From Bathynomus jamesi (lineage: Eukaryota; Arthropoda; Malacostraca; Isopoda; Cirolanidae), in contig JAJOZX010012057.1 in NCBI GenBank assembly GCA_023014485.1, positions 45,006-109,005 of the forward strand: a stretch of 64,000 bases of DNA. The letters run 5' to 3'. Both the position numbers and the translations under genes were made by a program. The notes beneath the pieces are model-generated. The model saw only the letters and a list, made by a program, of their open reading frames with translations. It ran no database searches and was not told where the DNA came from. Of the stretch, positions 33,959 to 46,429 are shown one piece after another; position 1 is the stretch's first letter, and every line of letters starts with the position of its first letter.

Positions 33959-34180
33959 AACTAGAGATTTCATGAAATCCCTAAAATGTTCAGGGGTTTC
34001 ATATAAGGTTAAGTCGTGATATTTTTGTTAAACCTACGGGAAAATTATTCAATGCCCGGTTAATTGAATCCCCAGTTAGGTCAACTGTACGCCTTTGACG
34101 ACTGGTTAGGTTAAGTTGTGATATATTCGTTAGTTTTAACGAAAATATCACGACTTAACCTTACATGAAATCCCTAGTTT
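33959..34180. mobile_element. Small MITE
   Basis: About 220 bp bounded by ACTAGAGATTTCATGAAATC and AAATCCCTAGTTT, with inner inverted repeats GGTTAAGTCGTGATAT/ATATCACGACTTAACC. Non-coding. Confidence 0.65.
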
Positions 34181-34703
34181 ATATATATATATTAGGCCGG
34201 GTCGAAATCTAGTCAAAATGATTTTTTTTAGATGGGCACTATGTGGGGTTTATGAAATGATATCCTGACCAACATACTCCAAAAGAAAGTTTATGCTCCC
34301 CTCCGTACCACTAGCATACTCCCTCTTATTTTTGGCTCCGCCCCCAAATTAAAAATAGTATCATAAATCAAAATGGAGATCATTTAGAGCATTTTTTTTT
34401 TATAGAGATGACCCCCCTTAAAATTGCATAATATACCTTATGTGCAATTTTCATGCAATTATCCAAGAAATTTCAAATCCTTGAAAAATTGCCGGATCCC
34501 CAAAAAGTGTTATCAGTATATAGAAAAGGGTGGCATAAACTTTAGTTTGGAGTACTGATTGCCTAGGAGACCAATTCATAAACCTCATATAGGCCTAGTA
34601 TATTTGTCTGAAAAGAAGACAATTAGTCTAATGTACCATTTATTACACAAAACAGCTTTGAAGTTAAAACAAAACTTAATTTAAAAATTACCTTCACAAT
34701 TCA

Positions 34704-36968
34704 CTAATTACTTGTGGATGTGCCTTGGCCCCATTGGCTTTTCCATTCAAATTGTGGCAGTCTTTTTCTTGATTCCAGTTGATTGAGGATAAATTTGTGC
34801 CGATTGCCGTAGCCAATCCTTTGTTCTGATGCTTTTGTCACTAAGTTCACTGCACTTTCCACGCTTTGACTGGCATGAAAAGGCAGCAATTTTCAAGGGT
34901 TCTGTTCTTGTATGCAGTAGCTCTTCATTGCTGAAATTCCTTATCAAAGGTGGAGGATTGATAGCTTCCTTTCTCCAGTCAATCATCTCATAGTAGTGTT
35001 TGGAATCGAAATTTAGAGATTTAGGAAGCTCAAAATTTCGTGTGCCACTGAAACGTGTCCGACTGAGAAGTATCTTCTGAAGAGCATCTTCTCTGACATG
35101 TTGTCTGCTATCAGTAAGCATTGACAGTAGGATAGCTTCGGGATTGGCAAAATAGGCATTATTACGGAACACCGGTTCCATAATAATGCGATGTTTTTCT
35201 TCCAATCCTCGCATCAAGATAATCAAATGAAAAAATTCCGTGCTCCGTCAGTAGCTTTAGGATGGGATTTGATATGAAAACCTTCCAGGAGCATATGATT
35301 TCATGACGATGGTTACCAGTTCTTTCAGATTTTGTTCGGGATGCAAAGTCGATACATATAAACGAAGAATCCGGTTTGCTCGGGTAATCCAGCGAGCATG
35401 ATGAATGGCACCTGGAGACCTGCGGGCTAGACTTTCAGATACCCATCCAGATTGCACTGCTAGGCACATATCATAGATACTTTTGATCACTGCTCAACTC
35501 TTTCACGACATTCGGTGGTATATCTTGGACGTTGCCCTGAACTGGTGAAAATGCCACTAAGTCCTAAAATGGTTAAATCACATTTCATTTGGCTCCAATT
35601 GAACCTTTAAAGGTATTTGGCCCTGATTTTTTTCCGTCTATGGTTTCAAATAGTGTCTGAAGGGGAGTTCATTCATGTGTAAAAGAGACACGAGCCATTG
35701 AACTGATCTATGCAAAAAAACTTCAATCAATTTTATGGTACCAGCAATTCTACCAGTGTTGACAGCAGTACCGTCGCATAGCAGAGCATTGAGACTGTCG
35801 ATGCTCGCTGAATCAATTAAGAACGTTATAATTTCATCAGCTATACACCGAGCATTTCCTGCGTCAGGGAGAGATGGTCTACATAGATACCTCCAGGTCT
35901 TTGATCAGCACATAATGTTCTTTCTCTTTTCCATGCTTGGTTAACGTATCATCCTTTCTTCCATCAAACCCTACACAGTCAATATTCACATTTTCACATC
36001 TAGATCTACAATATTTTTCTTGCCTACACGAATTCTCTCTATTTTCTTCCTATCAAGCATGTTAGATTGATCGATTATTCCATATCTTTCAATGCAGCAT
36101 TAACAATAGCTGCTGTAGCTCTCGAATTCACACGGTAACGGTCTGCCACCAATGGTAATTCATTGTATGAATACCTATTTTTGATCATTTTCAATCAATT
36201 CCACATCGGGCACGAATTCTAGCTCATTGTCACTGTCTTCTATATCTTCGCTAAGTCATCTACTGAAGAAGATGGTACAACTTCCATAGCCTCTGCCATT
36301 TCCACTTGTGACCTTTGTTGCCCTCTTGTTCTTCTCTTGCTCTTGAGAGGGATCGTCTCTGGACAGCGGCAGCTTCACGATCAAATGGCCCTAAGTCTCT
36401 GGACAGCGGCAGCTTCACGATCAAATGGCCCTAATTGATTTATTCTTTGCTTTTGGCCTACAAATGACTCCCACTCTACCATTGGGATTTTTACCTCGCA
36501 TCGACAAAACGGCCTTTTTATTCCTTTATCATAACATTTGCAAGTACAAATGTCAAACATTTCATCATATGAAGCAAGTTTTTTAGCAAAATTTTCATTC
36601 CTTTGACGTAGAGGAACCTCGTTCAAGGAAAGAGCTGATCTGATTAATCTTTCCACTGCAGAGAAATAGATCTTTCTTGAATGACAGGAAAGAGAACATG
36701 GCCCAAATATCTTGAAGACCTTTGGTAACTATATTATAGCAATCGTTCGCAGTTGCTGATCCCCTTGACTTGATTTTTCTCTTTTGAATGAAGAAAAGTG
36801 TCTGACAACGTCTGCCTTTGTAGGAATAATTGATTGGCGGAATTCAGTGGCAAAACCAAAAGCTGCATTCGAAGATTGTTTCTGGTTGCATTTTTTCAAC
36901 CTTTTCAAAAAATTAAAAATCCAGCTTTTTAGAATCATGCATGGATCATAAGTAAATCTAAAGAGCAT
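34704..36968 (-). pseudogene. Putative RNase-H-like transposase, ~700 residues, frameshifted
   Basis: Conserved blocks in order along the minus strand: IPTKADVVRHF (36.8 kb); GLQDIWAM; FDICTCKCYDKGIKRPFCRC, a probable zinc-binding cluster, then VEWESFVGQKQ; YNELPLVADRYRVNSRATAA and LDRKKIERIRVGK (36.1 kb); VGFDGRKDDTL (35.95 kb); LLCDGTAVNTGRIAGTIKLI with SLLHMNELPFRHYL (35.7 kb); DGKKSGPNTFKG; SSDQKYLYDMC and HARWITRANRILRLYVS (35.4 kb); SVESAVNLVTKAS (34.85 kb), ending at 34704. D in FDGRKD, D in CDGTAVN, an LLH motif and E in SVESAV are plausible catalytic residues. Many frameshifts. I infer transposase from position inside TIRs and motif style; the superfamily is unknown to me. Confidence 0.65.
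36355..36434. repeat. 40-bp tandem duplication within the transposase gene
   Basis: Two identical 40-bp units (36355-36394, 36395-36434) starting GTCTCTGGACAGCGGCAGCT. Forty bases shifts the frame, so it is one of the lesions in the gene. Confidence 0.95.
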
Positions 36969-37426
36969 AAATTCTTATAATTCCTGTAAAAATATATGAT
37001 AATTAGAACATGGAATTTATTGGTATTGAATTTGAAATTCAACACACAGCTCAGTAAATTGATTACACATAAACGATGTTTGTGTAATTAATTTCTGATA
37101 TAGCAAATACTTTGAGAAAATACGCGTGGTGAAAATTTTGAGAAATCCAAATTTTGAGGTAATTGCCTGAAAATTGCACACGATATATATTATGCAATTC
37201 TAGGGGGGGGGGGGGGGGTCATCTCTATGAGAAGATGCTCTAAATGGTCTCATTTTCATTTATGAGACTGTTTCATTTTTGGGGCGGAGCCAAAAATAGG
37301 AGGGAGTATGCTAGTGGTACGGGGGGGAGCATAAACTTTCTTTTGGAGTATGTTGGTTAGGACCCCAATTCATAAGCCCCACATAGTGTCCGATCTGCTC
37401 CCAGAAATTCAATCGGCCTAATATAC

Positions 37427-37650
37427 ACGGTGAACCAAAAGTAGGTGGACAGTAGGTTGAATACGGTTTGTGTTATATTATATTATAACTATGGTGTTCA
37501 TTATAACTATGGTGTTTGTGTTATATTATATTAAATATTATAACTAAATTTATTTAAATTTTATTTTGTATTATAGTATACAAAAAAATTAAATATGTAT
37601 TCTCAAAATAAACGTTATCATTTACTGTCCACCTACATTTGGTTCACCCT
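37427..37650. mobile_element. Mariner-like MITE with GGTGAACCAAA ends
   Basis: 224 bp bounded by ACGGTGAACCAAAAGTAGGT and ACCTACATTTGGTTCACCCT, starting only five bases from the end of the previous transposon. Non-coding and AT-rich. Confidence 0.8.
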
Positions 37651-37774
37651 ATATATATATATATATATAATATATATATATATTATATATATATTATATA
37701 TATATATATAATATATTTATTATTATTATTATTATTATTCATTGATGCATTCATAGTTTATGTGAAGTATGAAG

Positions 37775-38060
37775 AGTTAAAAATCTTTTTACACAGAGCA
37801 CCATTCCACACATACGTCCATTTCAGGGTACGAGCAGTTCACATGAGCATTGCCAAGCAAATAGGGAGTGAAAGTACTGACGAAGTTTTCGTACGTGGTT
37901 CATCACCACTGAAAGCAACAGTGCTCTGTGTTCGTCTAATCCAAAGAACCTCGATATTTGTATTCAATTTACTGCAGTTTTCGTTAGTTTGTATTGCAGA
38001 TATCCCCCCACTTATCAGTCTTGGTGCATGATTCTTCAGGATGTACCGCAAGTTTATTTT
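37775..38060. repeat. Second copy of the 33.2 kb repeat
   Basis: Diverged direct repeat of about 33180-33480, ending ATGTACCGCAAGTT. It flanks the unplaced transposon region on the other side. No gene recognised. Confidence 0.55.
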
Positions 38061-38077
38061 CTCCCTATATATTATAT

Positions 38078-39303
38078 ACTATATGATCAAAAGTATTCGG
38101 ACACCGCATGGTTTTGGGAAAAATGGTTTTATTATGGCATTTAGTAACCAGTAGGTCCACCTTTGCTTTATTACAGTCAACACGTCGAGGCATACTTTCC
38201 ACCAGTTTTTCGGTAAGTCTGTGCAGGAATGGCTCGCCATTCCTCTTGCAGAGCTGATGCAAGATATGCAAGTGAAGCCGGGCGTGGTGTGCGGTTTCGT
38301 ATCCGTCGCTCCAGTTCGTCCCATGTGCTCGATTGGGTTGAGATCGGGCTCTCAGCAGGCAGGTCTAACAAATCCACCTTATTTTCACGAAACCAGTCCT
38401 GCACACGCCTTGCAGTATGGCAGGGAGCTCGATCCTGTTGAAACAAACATGGCCATCTCCGTAGTATTGCCACAGTGTAGGGAGGGCCGAATTGTCCAGA
38501 ACGTCGAGATAAACGTCAGCGTTCATGGTAGTGGGTATAACAACCAACGGGCCGAGCCCTAGCCAGGAAAAACAACCCCATACCATGATGGACCCTCCAC
38601 CGAACTTCACCGTTGGACTACACAGTCAGGAAGAAGCCGTTCTCCGGGCTGTCGCCACACCCAAACACGCCCATCAGACTGGAAGAGTGAATACCGCGAC
38701 TCGTCGCTCCAAAGAACAGTTTTCCAGTCCTCCACGGTCCAGGAACGACGGGAGACACACCAGGCCAAACGACCGTGGCATTAACTTTTTAATCAGTGGC
38801 TTGTGTACAGCTGCTCTACCATAATAACCGAGTCTGTGCATCTCTCTGCGGATAGTTACAGTACTAACGGAGGTACCGGATGCTCTTCCTACCTCCTCAG
38901 CGATGAAGCGGCAGAGGACGTGCGGGACTTCTTGACATTTCGTACCAGACTACTTCTATCACGTTCCGTCAGTTTGCGTGGTCGTCCGGAACGTTTTTTT
39001 CGCGTTAGTTGCACTGTCGTGCTTCCATCTCATGATAACATCCGCTACAGTCGACTTTGGTATATCCTTTGGCTGCAATGTTTCGTATAGAAACGTTACT
39101 TAAATAACATCCGATGACGAGTCCACGTTGGAACTCGGAGAGTTCACGTCCGCGCGGCATGGCTTCACAACAGTACTGATAACTTAACAGACACCTCAGC
39201 ATATAGTTTCGCCACGCTTTTTCCCAGCATACCTTCAGCGAAGTGGGATATTTGCAGAAATGCGGATTTTCCGGGGTGTCCGAATACTTTTGATCATATA
39301 GTG
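38078..39303 (-). mobile_element. Tc1-like transposon, second family
   Basis: About 1.23 kb bounded by ACTATATGATCAAAAGTATT and its complement (GTCCGAATACTTTTGATCAT), within TA dinucleotides. Different ends and protein from the Tc1 at 11461. Confidence 0.85.
38080..39160 (-). pseudogene. Tc1 transposase, DD34E, frameshifted
   Basis: Starts at the ATG at 39160 (MPRGRELSEFQRGLVIGCYL). HTH regions follow, with AAKDIPKSTVADV readable across a frameshift. [13 protein letters not shown] precedes the catalytic part. The second aspartate is in [11 protein letters not shown], and the glutamate in SPDLNPIEHM, 34 residues later across a frameshift. C-terminal KLVESMPRRV is present. Four or more indels. 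About 360 codons, normal for Tc1. Confidence 0.85.
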
Positions 39304-39309
39304 TATATA

Positions 39310-40211
39310 CGGGCGTCCCAAAAAATGTATACACACTTTAAATACTTATAAAGGCAGTGTTTATTAAAATACATTTCATTTTCAAAATGTAATAGAATCT
39401 ACAGACTTATTTAATTGTTTTGTCAACGCCTGTTTTCAAACTGACGTCCGTTCTGGTCCAGGCACTGCTGATAACGCGAAGCAATGGAATCGCAAACATC
39501 ACGAAACATTTCGTTTGGTATTGTGTGCATTCTCGTTCAATGGCTGCTCTCAATTCAGCGACTGTTGCAGGTTTTATAGCGTAGACTTTGTCTTTTAAGT
39601 ATCCCATAAAAAAAAGTCTAGTGGTGTGAGGTCTGGTGAACGCGGAGGGTATTCTACTACGAAACCCCTTCGTCAATCCACATCCACATCGTGCCAAGTA
39701 CCACTCGCAATACTCCACTCTTCGGTCCGATCATCATCATCTTCATTATAGCATGGACTAATCTTGGAATGTAACTTTTCCATTGACCGCGCTTCAAAAT
39801 GCGTTGGACAGACGATTCTGAAATTCCTACCTCACAACTCGCTTGCCGCACAGATTTTCTTGGACTTTGGTGATACGTTTCCAGTACTCTTTCTTGCTTT
39901 GTGGGGCTTGTCGATGTCCGTGGTCTTCGGAACGCTTCTTGTGGACATTCGAACAGTTCCATCGGCTTCAAACTTATCTCTAATTCGAGTGATGGTAAGT
40001 CGCGTTGGTGGATCTGTTTGAAACTCCTCCTAAACTGTCTTTGCACTTCAACTGCGTTTTCACACTTCCAGTAGCATTTTAGAATGAATTCCTTTGTTCA
40101 AAGCTTAGTCTGACTGCCATTATTAATTCTAATGGTGTTTAACTTGGAAAGAAAGAACATCAATTGAGCTATCAGCTGTTAAAGTGTGTATACATTTTTT
40201 GGGACGCCCTG
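39310..40211 (-). mobile_element. Deleted mariner element, copy B
   Basis: Inverted copy of the element at 31097, with the same loss of the catalytic middle. Its right-arm counterpart begins at 63700. Frameshifts differ from copy A. Confidence 0.9.
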
Positions 40212-40214
40212 TAT

Positions 40215-40328
40215 AATGAAAATTATTTCACGAAAGTAACACGTGAAAAATATTTGATGAATAAAACCACGAAGAAAGGAAACACAGAATGGTGTTTCCT
40301 TCCATCGTAGTTTTATTCATTATATATA

Positions 40329-40330
<2 letters not shown>
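40215..40330. mobile_element. Penelope-end fold-back
   Basis: Shows TTTCACGAAAGTAACACGTG, GATGAATAAAACCACGAAG and, after about 20 bp, the inverted GTAGTTTTATTCATT. This is the terminal sequence of the Penelope element at 23830-23880 without ribozyme or coding parts. Mirrored at 63590-63695. Confidence 0.7.
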
Positions 40331-40358
<28 letters not shown>

Positions 40359-40360
<2 letters not shown>

Positions 40361-43300
40361 GCGCAAGAGCAAGGAAACATTTTTTAGAGGAAATGAGAAC
40401 GATAAAAGCACAGCTTGCCCTGCTGACAAGAAAGGACAGGGCTCCGCAGGTATATTCCCCACACCATTACATACATCGCCCCTCAATACAACAACCATAG
40501 TGGTATCAAGTGCCGCAACCCCAATTCTCTCAAATGCAGCGGTGAAGCCAATAACACCAAACGGGAACCGACATCGACCTGGAAACGACCACTATATAGG
40601 AAAACTGAACACGGAAAGTAGAAACCCAATAAATGTTTTATATACAAATATTCGAGGCCTCTACACGGACCATGCTGGCTGCAAATTACAATACTTACAG
40701 AATTTAGCTACCGAATCCAGCAGAGATATTATATGCCTAACAGAAACACACTTGTATAAATGCGAAAAAGGCTGTGAAAACTGCATCGAGGATACTGAAT
40801 TAGCATTGCTGGACTACAACACACAGAGCAGATAGCGTGGTTAGACGAGGGGGAGGGTGTTGCATCTGCCTGAAAAACACACACACATTTGAAGTGAAGG
40901 TAAACAAATCAAACAACACAGTCGAAGTTATTATATTAAAAGTAAAAGAACTGAACCTAACCATTATGAACATCTACAGACCACCAAACACCACAAAAAG
41001 TTAATTCCAATTTGCTACAAATGAAATAGAATATTTGTTGTTGCAGTTTCAAGTAATTTTAATGTTTTCTAATTTTCGGAGATTTTAATTTCCCATTCAT
41101 AACATAGAAGAAAAATGACGAAGTTATATATGTCGAAGTTTCATGGCAGCGTTACAAAAGATGATAGGACCCAAGCAATAATGCTGTTAGATATTATGGA
41201 ACATTACGCCCTTACCGAGGAAATCTGTGAAGCCACGTGAAAAGAGAACGTTTTGGATTTAATCTTGATAAATAACGAGATAATAATAAATAAAAAAGTA
41301 ACGCACACAAAGTTCTCCGACCATAACCTCATCGATATACAATTGAAGTTAGCACCTAGATGTCCGAAAACGCATCCTAGAGAGTCAGGAGGAATATTTG
41401 AGGGCTTAAACATAAATTCAAAGAAAGTAAATTGGGGAAACGTAAATAAAGATTTAAAGGAGGTAAATTGGGAATTGCTACTTCACGAGAAGACTCCACA
41501 AGAAATACTATGAATAATGGAGACTGAAACCAAACCTATAATACTGAAACAGAGAGAGACTGAAACCAAACCTATAATACTGAAACAGAGAGAGACTGGA
41601 AAGAAAATGTAGCAAGCTCGAGAGGAAAATCAGGACACCATTCAGGCAACGAAGACAAACCGTAAAACATCTCCACAGATGCAGAACTGATGCAGAGAGA
41701 CTCAAACTAGAGAGGAAACTTGGCGAAATAGAAATGGACCTAAAGCAAACATTCATACATAAGACAAACGAGGAGGAAAACAAGGTAGCAGAAAACATAA
41801 AAAATAACCCAAAATACTTCTACACGTTTGCAAAAAGGAAAATGCAGTGTAAGAAGAGTATTGTCCGTTGATAGACGGGGAGGCCGAATACACACATGAC
41901 CCGAAAGAAATAAGTGAACTGCTTATTGAAACAATTTAACTCTGTTTAGCACCCCTAAGTCCGAGATGGAAGTGGAAAACCCAGACGAATTTTTCGATAT
42001 AGATACAAATCAACCAAGAACAAATTCCTGCACAAACCAATTAATGGACTTCGAGTTCACGAAGGAGATGTAATTACGGCCTTATCACAGATGCGAGACA
42101 ATTCAGCGCCAGGGCCAGACATATGGCGTGCCACGTTTCTGAAGAAATGTAAGAGAGTATTGCCAAACCGCTATACTTACTATGGAGGAAATCACTCGGT
42201 ACAGGACAAATTCCACTCCCCTTAAAGAACGCGAACATTGCCCCCCTATTTAAAGGTGGTAACAGAGCAATGCCCAAGAATTATCGGCCAGTGGCTCTCA
42301 CCTCACATCTTGTAAAGTGTTTTGAACGTATAATTAGAGGCAAAACTACCTACTACCTACAAGAAAGAGACTTGTACAAACCAAATCAATATGGCTTCAG
42401 GGCTGAAAGATCATGCCTATCACAGCTACTAGACTACCAGGAGAAAATATTGGAAACATTGTGTCGAGGACAAAACATAGATGTAATATATACTGACTTT
42501 GCTAAAGCCTTCGATAAATGTTACCATGGAATCATAGCACACAAACTTAAGAATACAGGAATTACTGGAAAGCTAGGAAGATGGATATTTAATTTCTTGA
42601 CGCAAAGAACACAGAGAGTGGTGGTAAAAGGAGTTAAATCGGTAGTGTCGTGAGCTCTGTCCCACAAGGGACAGTATTAGCTCCCTTGCTGTTCATAAAT
42701 AATGATTGCAGATATTGATGCAGATATTAAGGACAGTATTGTATCATGTTTCGCAGATGACACAAAGATATGTAAGGAAATATTGAACGAAGGTGACCTA
42801 AGAAAACTACAAAACGACATTGAAACATTATTCCAGTGGGCAGAAGACAACAATATAAAGTTCAACGAAGAAAAATTCCAACTTCTAAGATATGGTAATA
42901 GCAAGGCGCTGCAGAATAAAAGATAGAAAACTCTGCAAGACAAACAGATAACACCAAATCTACAAGTCGGATCTGGGAGTAGTAATGTCGTCGGATACAG
43001 AATTCAGAGAGCCCTACATCATCAAAATTACAACGGCTAGAAAAATAATGGGAATCATCTGGAGGAGCTTCCGCAGCAGAAAAGCAAAAATCATTCTCAA
43101 ATAATTGCTACCAATAATTGAGTATTGCTCAGTACTCGAGCCCAAACAGAAAACGAGACACTGCGAACATTGAAGCTATACAAAGGACTTTTATGTCAAA
43201 GGTAAAAGAAACGGAAGGTGAAGACTACTGGTCTCGACTACAATTCCTGAAACTCTACTCTCTCGAAAGAAGGCGAGAGCACTACACAATAATATACATA

Positions 43301-43513
43301 TGGAAAATACTTTTGTCCCTAACCTTAGAAATGAAATAGAAACAAAATGGAATATGAGAGGAGGCAGATTTTGTACAGTCCCAGCTGCTGTGGGACAGGG
43401 GTCCATGAAAATGAGGATGGAAAATTCCCTTAGAATAGGAGGCCCAAAGCTTTTCAATGCCCTACCGAGAAGTAAGGAATCTCCAGCACATCGACCTGAA
43501 ATTTTTGAATTGA
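40359..43513 (+). pseudogene. LINE-B, CR1-like non-LTR retrotransposon
   Basis: Endonuclease motifs: NVLYTNIRGLY and CLTETHLYK (40.64-40.75 kb), FGDFNFPF (41.08 kb), LILINNE and FSDHNLIDI (41.3 kb). RT motifs: SAPGPDI (42.1 kb), MPKNYRPVALTSHLVKCFER (42.27 kb), YGFRAERSCLSQLL, YTDFAKAFDKCYHG (motif A), SVPQGTVLAPLLF and FADDTKICKEI (catalytic box, 42.75 kb). C-terminal LYSLERRREHYTIIYIWKI and GPKLFNALPRS follow. Frameshifts throughout. The final codons are displaced to 45128 by the LINE-C insertion. Confidence 0.85.
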
Positions 43514-45127
43514 ATTGAATAACCTTTATTAATAATAAAATATACATTCGTTTCAATTTACAATGACGTGAATAATTGTGAAGCTCGACTATTTATTTTA
43601 TTTAATTTGGCCCTTAAGCTTTAGGCTTTACTGGGTTCTTATTAAAAATAAATAGCTAGTTGTTATTAATTAATAATAAATAAATAAATAAGTAAATAAG
43701 TGTTATTAATAGTTAAAACGTGTATTAATCTTAAATTATCACTACTGACATGACAAATACAAGGTCATCATTGAAGGCACTGTACCAATACCATACAAAA
43801 AAACCAATATTATACATGAGAGATAACTGAACAATCCCAAGAAATGTGTTTTTAATAATTAGTAAACAATAGTAATGGACATTAATCCTAGATTTTTGTT
43901 AGTATGCCATTATTAATCGGGGTTTCAACTTGGCTTTAAACAAATTTACATTCACAATAATTTTTTTATCGGCATTTAAGTCATTCCATAGTTTCAATCC
44001 AATGAAAATGGGTAGTTTTTGAGAAGACAATCTAAATTGAGGTATAACATGCTTTGATCTATTTCTGGTCTGATACGAGTGGATTTCTTGATGAGTTATA
44101 AAATATCTATTTATCCATTGTAAATTAATGATTTTGTTCTTAAACTTGTAAATAAAATGTCCCAGTTTGGTTATATCATTGAGCTTTAGTAGGTTTAGCT
44201 CTTTAAATAATGCACTAGTGTGATCAAGGGAATCAGCATCAGATAATAATGACAAATGCGTTTAATGGGTTGTTAGCAGAGTTTCTCCAAACAAGGGTGC
44301 AGTACGTTATATAAGGAAGAACAAGAGTATGATAAAGAGTCAATAAAACTTGTTTAGGGACTACATTTCTAAGTTTAAACATTATAGCAACGCCCCTTGA
44401 AATCTTTTTCGCGATATAATTTACATGATCACTCCAATGCAAATTCTTATCTAGCATTACACCAAGAAATTTTGTTACAGTACACTCCTTTATAGCGATT
44501 TTATTAACATTAAGTTCATCAAGATATACATTTCTCTTATTAGTAAAAATCATGAAATTTGTTTTACTGGTATTTAGGAAGAGTTTATTGGTGGTCAACA
44601 ATTTCATTACACTGATAATTCTGAATTAAATATATTCTTAGCTGAATTAACATCTTTGCAAGAAAAAGAGAGTTGTATCATCTACAAACATTATGAAGTT
44701 CAGTATATCAGATGAACGTGGAAGGTCATTTATATATAATAAAAATAACAGTGGACCCAGAACTGTGAGCCCTGTGGCACACCATGTTGGACAAGCGCTT
44801 TAGTTGAGCAAAACTTGTTTACTGATACAAAGATAGCTATTGGACAAATAACTTTTTTGCTCCTCTAAAATCGTAACCATATAATTTATTAAGTAGAATA
44901 TTATGGTCTATTACATCAAAGGCCTTACTCAAATCCATAAATATTAATATCATTGTTTTTTTGTTCTCTCTAGCTATATTTGCAATTTCCATAAGATTTA
45001 AAATAGTCATTTCCGTTGTTTTTTATTATTACGGAAGCCATATTGATTTGGAGATAATAAATTGTAGGATTCTAAATATCGCTGCATTCTACTTTTTACA
45101 ATTTTTTCAAAAACTTTGCTGAACACA
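43514..45127 (-). pseudogene. LINE-C, nested non-LTR retrotransposon
   Basis: Inserted in reverse in LINE-B. The minus strand begins FSKVFEKIVKSRMQRYLESY and NQYGFRNN, then DLSKAFDVIDHNILLNK (motif A), a degraded VLGPLLFLLYINDLPRSSD, FVDDTTLFF (catalytic box, about 44.67 kb), and CTVTKFLGVMLDKNLHWSDH. It ends FKAKLKPRLIMAY at 43899. The 3' tail is a repeat of ATTCA type (TTATTCAATTCAATTCAA), a common tail style in CR1-group elements. The 5' end is truncated in the RT. Confidence 0.85.
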
Positions 45128-45320
45128 GATAATGAACTTCAAGAACCAGCTAGACAGATTCCTGTGCAAAGTTCATGACTAGCCATGCGTGGCTGGCTAC
45201 GGCGGCAGGAGAAGATCAGACAGCAATTCCCTCCTTCACCAAATCGCAAATGAGGCGAGATGCTGCAGAGGGGTCGACTGCAGGTCGATCCTGAACCGTC
45301 GTTCGAACTTGCACAAAGTG

Positions 45321-45323
<3 letters not shown>
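45128..45323 (+). pseudogene. LINE-B 3' end after LINE-C
   Basis: Reads NFKNQLDRFLCKVHD then stop, the natural ending of a CR1-like ORF2. It is followed by a short GC-rich 3' region and (TA)n from 45324. It directly continues the frame cut at 43513. Confidence 0.75.
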
Positions 45324-45381
<58 letters not shown>

Positions 45382-45384
45382 GTA

Positions 45385-45557
45385 AAGAACGACGCTTGTA
45401 TAGGAGATATTCCGCGCAAGACGAGAGAGAGAGAACGAAACAAATGAAAAAATGAGGTAACCCCCATTTGTTTCGTTCTCTCTCTCTCGTCTTGCGCGGA
45501 ATATCTCCTATACAAGCGTCGTTCTTTACGTTAATTATACTGCGTGTTTGCAGTTAA

Positions 45558-45563
<6 letters not shown>
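45385..45563. repeat. SINE tail fold-back between TA tracts
   Basis: AAGAACGACGCTTGTATAGG through (GA)n to AACAAATG, then the same sequence inverted (TCCTATACAAGCGTCGTTCT). It ends with TTTGCAGTTAAATG. It is the tail of the tRNA-headed SINE at 30130 in a self-inverted form. Confidence 0.8.
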
Positions 45564-45613
<50 letters not shown>

Positions 45614-45617
<4 letters not shown>

Positions 45618-46400
45618 AGGTTCCGCGCGATGATTCCTCATTTCACGAAGGCCAAGCTTGTCGCCCCTCCTCTCGAGTTGGCCTGGTGAAGTAGTGAGTT
45701 GGTTTCTTGTACTCTCCAGTCTCCACCTCACATCGGGGATTGTTCTGAGCCAGGCGTCTAATCTTCTTTTGAAGATGTCCACTGCAACACCACTCGTGTT
45801 CCTTAGGTCTTTGGGCAGCTGATTAAACAGTTTTGGGCCTCTCACAACAAAACTATTTTCTTTCAGGGTTAAGGATGTTCCCTGTCTCGCCTTTAATTTG
45901 GGAACACGACACCGTCTTCCTTTTCTACTTTCCACCGTTGTTTGGGGAGTTATAGGGTTCAGAGTAAGATTAGGGACTAGTTTCTTCATTATTTTCAAGT
46001 GTAAATAATGGTGTATCTCTCTTCTTTCCAGTGAATATAGATTTAGTTCGCGTAACCTTTCCCAGTAATTTAGTTCTTTGCACCCGTTGATTTTGGCTGT
46101 GAAGCTTCTCTGAATCCCTTCCAGCTGTCTAATGTATTTTTTTTATATGAGGATGTTAGGACCGAGCATTATTCCAATTTGGGTATGATCAGTGTTTTCA
46201 GTAGAGGAATCATTATATTCCTATCCCTTCGTTTAAAGGTTCTCAATATCTGCACCGTTATTGTTTTTGCTCTGTTTACTGCTATCTTATTTTGTGTTTA
46301 AAATTTCGCATCATCAGTCATTATAACTCCTAAATCTTTTGCTCTACAATTTCTCTTAATTTCCTGTCCATTTGGAGTATAATATTCCATGGATTTTAGT
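45614..46400 (-). pseudogene. CR1-like LINE, 3' part
   Basis: Minus strand: AKDLGVIMTDDAKF, AKINGCKELNYWERLRELNL, YSLERREIHHY, LVPNLTLNPITP, FVVRGPKLFNQLPKDLR and FKRRLDAWLRTIPD. It is the C-terminal region of a CR1-like RT protein, 5'-truncated. (CT)n separates it from the next fragment. Confidence 0.8.
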
Positions 46401-46429
46401 CTCTCTTTCTCTCTCTCTCTCTCTCCATG

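Larger units (their letters stand above)
34192..37421 (-). mobile_element. 3.2 kb TIR transposon of an unplaced DDE-type family
   Basis: Begins TTAGGCCG and ends CGGCCTAA inside TA sequence (apparent TA duplication). Inverted repeats of about 240 bp align well: shared blocks CACTATGTGGGG, CCAACATACTCCAAAAGAAA, GTACCACTAGCATACTCCCT and TTTTTGGCTCCGCCCC. One large minus-strand gene fills the interior. A C-run near 37203-37218 and small indels distinguish the ends. Relatives with TTAGGGTG ends are at 49633 and 51997. Confidence 0.85.
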
